Positions 23,690 to 27,263 of a DNA stretch of 27,263 bases are shown here, piece after piece (position 1 is the stretch's first letter; each line of letters opens with the position of its first letter). Source of the stretch: a virus. The position numbers and the translations under genes are program-made. The stretch covers positions 1 through 27,263 of IMG/VR virus record IMGVR_UViG_3300017749_000104; one strand, given 5' to 3'. The notes below the pieces were generated by a model, which searched no databases, was not told where the DNA came from, and saw only the letters and a program-made list of their open reading frames with translations.

Positions 23690-23897
23690 TATTAAGCTCT
23701 TTTTGATTCGCAACTACGGATCACTCGAAAAGGCCGCCTATCATTTGGACGTAACGGGAGCGACGGTCCGCAACTGGTGCGGTACGCGCCCTCGGAATAT
23801 GCTCAAGTACATTCCGGAGATAAGCCACCAAACCGGCGCGAACTACGCCGAAATCATAGAGGAAGTTATTATCTGTGAAGAAGAGGGGGCGCTTTAG
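23682..23897 (+). CDS. Small Cro/CI-like helix-turn-helix protein
   Basis: 71 residues from the ATG at 23682; the TTG at 23673 would add three. A helix-turn-helix is clear: GSLEKAAYHLDVTGATVRNWC, with recognition helix VTGATVRNW, followed by a helix with LKYIPEISHQTGANYAEII. It resembles single-domain phage repressor/Cro-type regulators. Its acidic tail (EEVIICEEEGAL) ends inside a terminator stem. No repressor partner or integrase is seen, so it may regulate lytic gene timing rather than lysogeny. Confidence 0.6.
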   Translation: MNNIKLFLIRNYGSLEKAAYHLDVTGATVRNWCGTRPRNMLKYIPEISHQTGANYAEIIEEVIICEEEGAL

Positions 23898-23909
23898 CCC
23901 CCTTTTTTT
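23885..23909 (+). terminator. Intrinsic terminator overlapping the end of the HTH gene
   Basis: GGGGGC (23885-23890) pairs with GCCCCC (23897-23902) around loop GCTTTA, followed by seven T (23903-23909). The TAG stop (23895-23897) lies within the hairpin. It closes the early operon from 20279. The next gene starts 13 bases later. Confidence 0.85.
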
Positions 23910-23922
23910 CCATCTTTGAACC

Positions 23923-24576
23923 ATGCAAAGAGAATTCAAAGGCGTATGGATACCCAAGGAAGTTTGGTTGAACAAGGAATTAAGCCTAACAGAGAAAGCC
24001 TTGCTCGCTGAAATAGATTCCTTCACTGGAGAAGGGAAGGCCTTCTACAAATCGAACGAGACTATCCAGGAGGAGTACAAAGTTTCCCGACCTACGATCT
24101 CCAAATCACTCAAGAAATTGCAGGGGATGGGGTTCATAAAGATTGAGTTCGATGGACGCAGAAGGAAAGTAACCTATCAGGCAGACCGTAAAAATTTTAC
24201 GGGCAGGGGGAAAGATTCTTACGGGCAGACCGTAAATAATTTACGTGCAGCAGGAAAGAATAGTACCTCTATTAATACAGTTAAAGAACAAGTTAAAGAA
24301 CAAGTTAAAAAGAATAGGGGGTTTACACCCCCGAACCTCGAGGAATGTATGTCCACATTTGAAGAAGCAGGAAGCACCACCGACGAAGGCGAAAAATTCT
24401 TTAATTTTTACACCTCCAAAGGATGGATGGTCGGCAAATCCAAGATGAAAGATTGGAAGGCAGCCGCCCGGAATTGGATAAAACGAAACAACAATGAACA
24501 GCGAAACACAACTACAAGTAAGACAAGCCCAAGCAGAGATGAGTTTGACAACTATATCCGGCACGGGATTATTTAA
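23923..24576 (+). CDS. Replication initiator (winged helix; lambda O-like role)
   Basis: 217 residues. An N-terminal winged helix (about 20-82: SLTEKALLAEIDSF, then SRPTISKSLKKLQGMGFIKIEF) is joined by a polar linker (about 86-135, with VKEQVKEQVKK). A C-terminal helical domain (about 138-190) carries the FYTSKGWMVGKSKMKDWKAAARNWI signature of phage replisome organisers. It probably binds the origin and recruits the helicase loader. The linker-coding DNA contains repeats (24180-24312) that look like the origin itself. It overlaps the next gene by 83 bases. Confidence 0.75.
   Translation: MQREFKGVWIPKEVWLNKELSLTEKALLAEIDSFTGEGKAFYKSNETIQEEYKVSRPTISKSLKKLQGMGFIKIEFDGRRRKVTYQADRKNFTGRGKDSYGQTVNNLRAAGKNSTSINTVKEQVKEQVKKNRGFTPPNLEECMSTFEEAGSTTDEGEKFFNFYTSKGWMVGKSKMKDWKAAARNWIKRNNNEQRNTTTSKTSPSRDEFDNYIRHGII
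24180..24312 (+). other. Candidate replication origin (iteron-like repeats in the initiator gene)
   Basis: Direct repeat GGCAGACCGTAAA at 24180-24192 and 24224-24236. Perfect inverted arms CCGTAAAA/TTTTACGG around one base (24185-24201) and CGTAAA/TTTACG around TAA (24231-24245). A further half-site TTTACGTGCAG ends at 24250. Then a 12-base tandem repeat GTTAAAGAACAA at 24280-24291 and 24292-24303 with a partial third copy from 24304, in an A/T-rich stretch. Clustered binding sites beside an A/T-rich block within the initiator linker mirror the lambda ori in gene O. Confidence 0.6.
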
Positions 24577-25060
24577 GTACACCCCGGAGGAGTGTTGGGA
24601 GCAAGGCACCAACATAAAAACCGCGCTCCGGGTAATGCCCGAAGAAACCAGGGCGGCGGTTATCTCCATGATCAAGAAAACGGTCGATTTCATCGACGCG
24701 AAGAAGACACTCCAGAGCTTCGAAGATGTAGCACTTTGCGCGGAGATGGTCTTCGAAGTATTCCCCGTTTTGAAATTGGAGGAATTCAAGCTAATTTGTC
24801 AGCGCATGATGACGGGCTACTACGGCAAATATTACGAGAGGCTAAAGATTCAGGAGTTTCGCGAGTGCATCGTAAAGCACGAGGAGGAACGCGCCCCGAT
24901 TCTAGAGCGAAAACATAAGCAAGTAACGCGAGGAGCGGAAGACCCTACCAACGTCCCCAAATACGATGCAGAAGCGGCAAAGCTCGCTTGGAGAATGAAG
25001 AACAACCCTTTTTTGATACCGGGAAAGAATGGGAATAGCAAAGACGAAAAGCAAACTTGA
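24494..25060 (+). CDS. Possible helicase loader / replication accessory (DUF6633-like)
   Basis: 188 residues from ATG 24494; an in-frame ATG at 24539 would reduce the 83-base overlap with the initiator and give 173 residues. Mostly helical: MPEETRAAVISMIKKTVDFI, TLQSFEDVALCAEMVFEVFP, LKLEEFKLICQRMMTGYYGKYY, then KHEEERAPILERK and a polar C-terminal tail. The YYGKYYERL pattern matches a Bacteroidota replication-associated family (DUF6633-like). Position directly after the initiator suggests a role like lambda P, loading the host helicase. No ATPase motif is visible. Confidence 0.5.
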   Translation: MNSETQLQVRQAQAEMSLTTISGTGLFKYTPEECWEQGTNIKTALRVMPEETRAAVISMIKKTVDFIDAKKTLQSFEDVALCAEMVFEVFPVLKLEEFKLICQRMMTGYYGKYYERLKIQEFRECIVKHEEERAPILERKHKQVTRGAEDPTNVPKYDAEAAKLAWRMKNNPFLIPGKNGNSKDEKQT

Positions 25061-25427
25061 TTCTATTTTTTCGCAGTTCATCCGCTTGCGTGGATCCAAC
25101 GAAGAAGGTTGGGGAAATTGCTACACGTGCGGTCGTTTGAGGCACTATAAGGAAGTAGACTGCGGTCACTTTATCACGCGGGCAAAGCTCGCCACGCGAT
25201 GGAAGGAGGAGAACTGCCAGTTCCAATGTAAGCAATGCAATATGACCGGAGGCCAGCAGTACGTTTTCGGTAAAAACCTCGATGCGCAATACGGCGAAGG
25301 AACGGCGGAAGCCATCCTCATAGAGAGCAACAAAACGAAAAATTGGACCGTTGAAGAACTCGAAGAGAAGTGCAGATACTATCGAAGGAAGGTAAATGAA
25401 ATCAAGGCACACAGAGGACTGGAATGA
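25029..25427 (+). CDS. ninG: NinG-like recombination protein
   Basis: 132 residues. The lambda NinG/Rap family binds branched DNA and aids recombination. A Cys-rich zinc site is evident: CYTC (Cys31, Cys34), DCGHFI (Cys45, His47), then CQFQCKQC (Cys63, Cys67, Cys70), followed by the family GGQQYVFGKNLDAQYGEG block and a C-terminal coiled helix (VEELEEKCRYYRRKV). Length is shorter than lambda NinG (about 200) because the N-terminal extension is absent. It overlaps both neighbours by about 32 bases. Confidence 0.8.
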   Translation: MGIAKTKSKLDSIFSQFIRLRGSNEEGWGNCYTCGRLRHYKEVDCGHFITRAKLATRWKEENCQFQCKQCNMTGGQQYVFGKNLDAQYGEGTAEAILIESNKTKNWTVEELEEKCRYYRRKVNEIKAHRGLE

Positions 25428-25869
25428 ATTCTTAACACGGAATTATTCGAAACTCCTCCACGTTGCCAAACGATGGACGGAGGATCCAGGCGACCTTGTG
25501 CACCATGTTTATTTGCGCTGTATTGATAAGCGATATATGGAGAACCCTTTCGGGTACTTCGTGAAGGCTATGTACTTCGAAGCGACACGCGGAAAATTTA
25601 AGGAACTGTATAAAACAAACGACAATGAACCCCAAGAACAAGCGACCGAAACCGACTGGAGCAAAGCACTCCAGCGCGAACAGCTTGAACTTATTCTGGA
25701 CCGTCTCTCATGGTTCGACAGAACATTATTTGGGCTATATCTCAGCGGATGGAATATGGCTGAAATATCTCGACGGTCTGGCATTGGAGAATCGACCCTA
25801 TATCGCTCACTACACCTTACCCGAAAAACCTTAAAGAATGTTCTTCGTAACAGGACAGAAGAGGACTGA
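25396..25869 (+). CDS. Sigma-factor-like transcription regulator
   Basis: 157 residues. The N-terminal part recalls sigma region 2 (RNYSKLLHVAKRW, then DPGDLVHHVYLRCIDK and NPFGYFVKAMYFEATRGKFKE). The C-terminal part is a clear region 4-like HTH (LDRLSWFDRTLFGLYLSGWNMAEISRRSGI, with recognition helix GESTLYRSLHLTRKTL, about 119-145). It is the size of a compact ECF sigma factor. In this genome it would be made early and may redirect host RNA polymerase to late genes, where I found no standard host promoter. It overlaps NinG and the zinc-cluster gene by 32 bases each. Confidence 0.65.
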   Translation: MKSRHTEDWNEFLTRNYSKLLHVAKRWTEDPGDLVHHVYLRCIDKRYMENPFGYFVKAMYFEATRGKFKELYKTNDNEPQEQATETDWSKALQREQLELILDRLSWFDRTLFGLYLSGWNMAEISRRSGIGESTLYRSLHLTRKTLKNVLRNRTEED

Positions 25870-26221
25870 CCGCCTCGCTATTTGCTACGACTGCGAATAC
25901 TTCGTTACCCTTACGAAGAGTTGCGGCCCCCTGGTAACAGAAGCCTTTACCGACTCGAAGTTGTGCGGCTGTCATATGCCTACGAAGACACGGTTAAAGG
26001 TAGCTTCATGCCCCCTCGGTAAATGGGAGGCAGAGATTAGCGCGAAAGACCTCGATGCGATTCGGGAACTAATCGAGAACCCACGCAATGCAACGAACGG
26101 AGACCTTGCAGAATTGTACAGCAAGGCCACCGGAACAAATACAAAAGCCTCTCAATGCAGTAGCTGTAACAGGAGGATGCTAAACGAACTCAAACAACTC
26201 TTAAAAGATGGCACTACCTAG
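25838..26221 (+). CDS. Zinc-cluster protein of unknown role
   Basis: 127 residues. Cys/His clusters: Cys16-x2-Cys19, Cys29, Cys43-x-Cys45-His46, Cys58, and a distal CSSCNRRM (Cys107, Cys110) before a helical end (LNELKQLL). The number and spacing suggest at least one zinc or iron-sulphur site. Such proteins are common in small Bacteroidota phages near replication genes but have no known function to my knowledge. It overlaps the sigma-like gene by 32 bases and the next ORF by 14. Confidence 0.6.
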   Translation: MFFVTGQKRTDRLAICYDCEYFVTLTKSCGPLVTEAFTDSKLCGCHMPTKTRLKVASCPLGKWEAEISAKDLDAIRELIENPRNATNGDLAELYSKATGTNTKASQCSSCNRRMLNELKQLLKDGTT

Positions 26222-26357
26222 ACCCAACAAAAACGAAAACCGCTACCAATACATGAACCGCTGTATAAATACGGTGGTCACGAAGCGAGACTATCCCGAT
26301 GCAGATCAACGCGTTGCTGTATGTTCTGCCATATGGAAAGAAGACACGCAGGAATGA
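26208..26357 (+). CDS. Small conserved-looking ORF, 49 residues
   Basis: ATG 26208 to TGA 26355-26357. It reads MALPRPNKNENRYQYMNRC, then TVVTKRDYPDADQRVAVCSA and an IWKED end. The pattern P-NKNE...RC......YPD..QR.AVC..IW recurs in small phage proteins with two Cys (here Cys19 and Cys38 approximately). A metal or redox site is possible. It is ATGA-coupled to the next ORF. Confidence 0.6.
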   Translation: MALPRPNKNENRYQYMNRCINTVVTKRDYPDADQRVAVCSAIWKEDTQE

Positions 26358-26557
26358 GCTACACCAAAGAAGAACGCGACGAGATCGCTCACAACATCCG
26401 CGAGTACATGAAGCAACCCAAGAAGGAGAAGTTTGAAACCGTATCCTATGAGAAGATAAAGGTGCTTCACCGCAGAGAACACAACATGACCCACTACGAC
26501 CGCGAATGGCTCGAAACCATTGCACAAGATGTTGAAGGGCGTATATTGCACCCATGA
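26354..26557 (+). CDS. Small charged ORF, 67 residues
   Basis: The ATG at 26354 overlaps the previous TGA and is the preferred start; an upstream non-ATG extension exists but is unlikely. It begins MSYTKEERDEIAHNIREYMK, followed by a Lys-rich KQPKKEKFETVSYEKIKVLHRR and a helical end (HYDREWLETIAQDVEGRIL). Highly charged and soluble, no family recognised. Its stop overlaps the next start. Confidence 0.55.
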   Translation: MSYTKEERDEIAHNIREYMKQPKKEKFETVSYEKIKVLHRREHNMTHYDREWLETIAQDVEGRILHP

Positions 26558-26775
26558 GAAACGCACGAAAAGCCCTACTCCACGCGAAGAACTTTCTACT
26601 CATTACGGAGAACGCCGAAGTAGTGCGCCTCCATACGGGGTCAGATCCCGCAACCCTCCTCCTAACTTTAGCCGTTCATAATGTCGAATTCAGACAAACC
26701 CTCGAGGCCGTCATCGTTCAAGCTCACGAAGCTCTCGGAGATTCGGGAGAACCCGAACAACCCGCGGACGATTAA
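26554..26775 (+). CDS. Hypothetical protein, 73 residues
   Basis: It starts MRNARKALLHAKNFLLITEN, helical, with VRLHTGSDPATLLLTLAVHNVEF in the middle and an acidic, Pro-rich tail (GDSGEPEQPADD). No membrane segment or recognised motif. The last 95 bases overlap the N-terminal extension of the ParB-like gene in another frame. Confidence 0.5.
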   Translation: MRNARKALLHAKNFLLITENAEVVRLHTGSDPATLLLTLAVHNVEFRQTLEAVIVQAHEALGDSGEPEQPADD

Positions 26776-27130
26776 AGAAGACAAGTTCGAGAAACTCGTT
26801 CGAAGCATCCAGACCTTCCCGGAGATGCTCGAAGCGCGTCCCATAGTCGTAAACCCGGACGGCGTAATCATAGGGGGGAATATGAGATACAAAGCCTGCA
26901 AAGCCGCAGGACTCAAAGAAGCACCCGTTTACTTCGCTACTTGGGGAGAAGCCAAAGAAAGAGAGTTCACAATTAAAGACAACACAAGCGCAGGAGAACA
27001 CGACTTCGACGTCCTCGCCAACGAATGGGACGCAACCGAATTAAACCAATGGGGTCTTAACGTATGGGATCCACAAGAAGAAGAGCAAGAGAAAGAGGAG
27101 AAACCAAAATGCGAACTCTGCGGTAAATAA
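26681..27130 (+). CDS. ParB N-terminal-domain-like protein
   Basis: 149 residues. The ParB/sulfiredoxin-like fold is seen in KLTKLSEIRENPNNPRTIK (about 14-32), then RPIVVNPDGVIIGGNMRYKACKAAG (about 53-77), with the GGNMRYKA box that in this superfamily binds nucleotide. It is followed by a helical end and an acidic tail with CELCGK. In many phages this domain precedes a methyltransferase; here only the domain is present and a separate methyltransferase lies at 20857. It may bind DNA or hydrolyse CTP/ATP. The in-frame ATG at 26681 is the only good start. The stop overlaps the terS start (TAATG). Confidence 0.7.
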   Translation: MSNSDKPSRPSSFKLTKLSEIRENPNNPRTIKEDKFEKLVRSIQTFPEMLEARPIVVNPDGVIIGGNMRYKACKAAGLKEAPVYFATWGEAKEREFTIKDNTSAGEHDFDVLANEWDATELNQWGLNVWDPQEEEQEKEEKPKCELCGK

Positions 27131-27263
27131 TGGAAGCGGTAAAACTTGACAGAACTGACACTAAAAAAGAAGCGATGTTGGAAGCATTGGAGAAGTCGTT
27201 GAGCATTGTATCCACCGCTTGTAAGATGGTCGATATATCGCGGCAGACCCATTACGCATGGCT
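27130..27263 (+). CDS. terS: Terminase small subunit, 5' part (continues at position 1)
   Basis: The ATG at 27130 overlaps the stop of the upstream ParB-like gene (TAATG) and reads MEAVKLDRTDTKKEA into the frame that continues at position 1. This adds 15 residues before the internal ATG at 35. The TAATG coupling, common in this genome, supports it as the true start. The 3' part and the functional evidence are given in the entry for bases 1-334. Confidence 0.8.
   Translation, partial: MEAVKLDRTDTKKEAMLEALEKSLSIVSTACKMVDISRQTHYAW
27141..27263. repeat. Contig-end direct repeat, right copy (circular overlap)
   Basis: Exact second copy of bases 1-123. Removing one copy leaves 27,140 unique bases. 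The reading frame entering this copy from 27130 continues without a stop into the frame that ends at 334. Confidence 0.95.

Noticed and set aside
23911-23918. CATCTTTG just before the initiator gene, close to the TAnnTTTG promoter element.
   Set aside because: First base mismatches the consensus, there is no TTG at the right distance upstream (that region is the terminator stem), and the start codon would be at the transcript start.
24245-24448. Out-of-frame + strand ORF within the initiator gene (67 codons) starting with an ATG-less context.
   Set aside because: It shadows the repeat-rich linker; the initiator frame is conserved-looking on both sides and explains the DNA.
1-27263. Integrase, CRISPR array, insertion sequence or toxin-antitoxin pair.
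   Set aside because: No protein with tyrosine/serine recombinase or transposase motifs, no regularly spaced short repeats with spacers, and no typical toxin-antitoxin gene pair were seen. The small HTH proteins alone are not evidence for lysogeny.

Overview
This is an essentially complete small phage genome assembled as a circle. Bases 1-123 are repeated exactly at 27141-27263, so the unique length is 27,140 bp. Joined across that repeat, the terminase small-subunit gene becomes whole, with its start at 27130. Every supported gene lies on the + strand. They are packed tightly, mostly with ATGA or TAATG stop/start overlaps, and no gene-free stretch exceeds about 150 bases. I found no tRNA, CRISPR array, insertion sequence, integrase, DNA polymerase or RNA polymerase. 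The host is probably a member of Bacteroidota, perhaps a marine flavobacterium. Two promoters fit that phylum's TTG-N17-23-TAnnTTTG consensus, Shine-Dalgarno motifs are not obvious, and many structural proteins resemble families I know mainly from Bacteroidota phages. A tape-measure protein and a tail-tube protein without a sheath gene point to a siphovirus.

Layout. (a) Packaging: TerS and TerL (27130 through the junction to 1478). (b) A small self-contained unit at 1497-1891: promoter, two tiny ORFs and terminator, a moron-like cassette between terL and the tail genes. (c) Tail genes, 1943-12684: tail-assembly chaperone with a likely frameshifted extension at a T8 run, a very large fiber or receptor-binding protein, several small proteins including a 41-residue EF-hand/dockerin-like one, an HK97 gp10-like tail-completion protein, two large distal-tail proteins, a small membrane protein and the tape measure. 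(d) Head genes, 12681-15156: XkdF-like protease, scaffold-like protein, major capsid protein. (e) Tail tube, a conserved structural protein, portal and head-tail connector (15205-18392). (f) Lysis region, 18389-20130: small membrane/coiled-coil protein, M15 peptidase endolysin, calcineurin-like phosphoesterase and holin, closed by a strong terminator.

(g) Early region, from a good promoter at 20226-20256: three small ORFs, a 718-residue SF2 helicase-DNA methyltransferase fusion, an OB-like protein and two small helix-turn-helix proteins, ending in a terminator at 23885-23909. (h) Replication and regulation, 23923-27130: a winged-helix initiator gene that contains iteron-like repeats (candidate origin), a possible helicase loader, NinG, a sigma-factor-like protein, a zinc-cluster protein, small ORFs and a ParB-like protein coupled directly to terS.

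How it probably works: the early promoter drives modification/helicase and replication genes; the sigma-like protein made there is a candidate activator of the late genes, for which I see no standard promoter. The most interesting items are the helicase-methyltransferase fusion, the in-gene candidate origin, the moron-like cassette, the three-frame tail-chaperone locus, the EF-hand microprotein and the tandem sugar-binding-type domains of the fiber.
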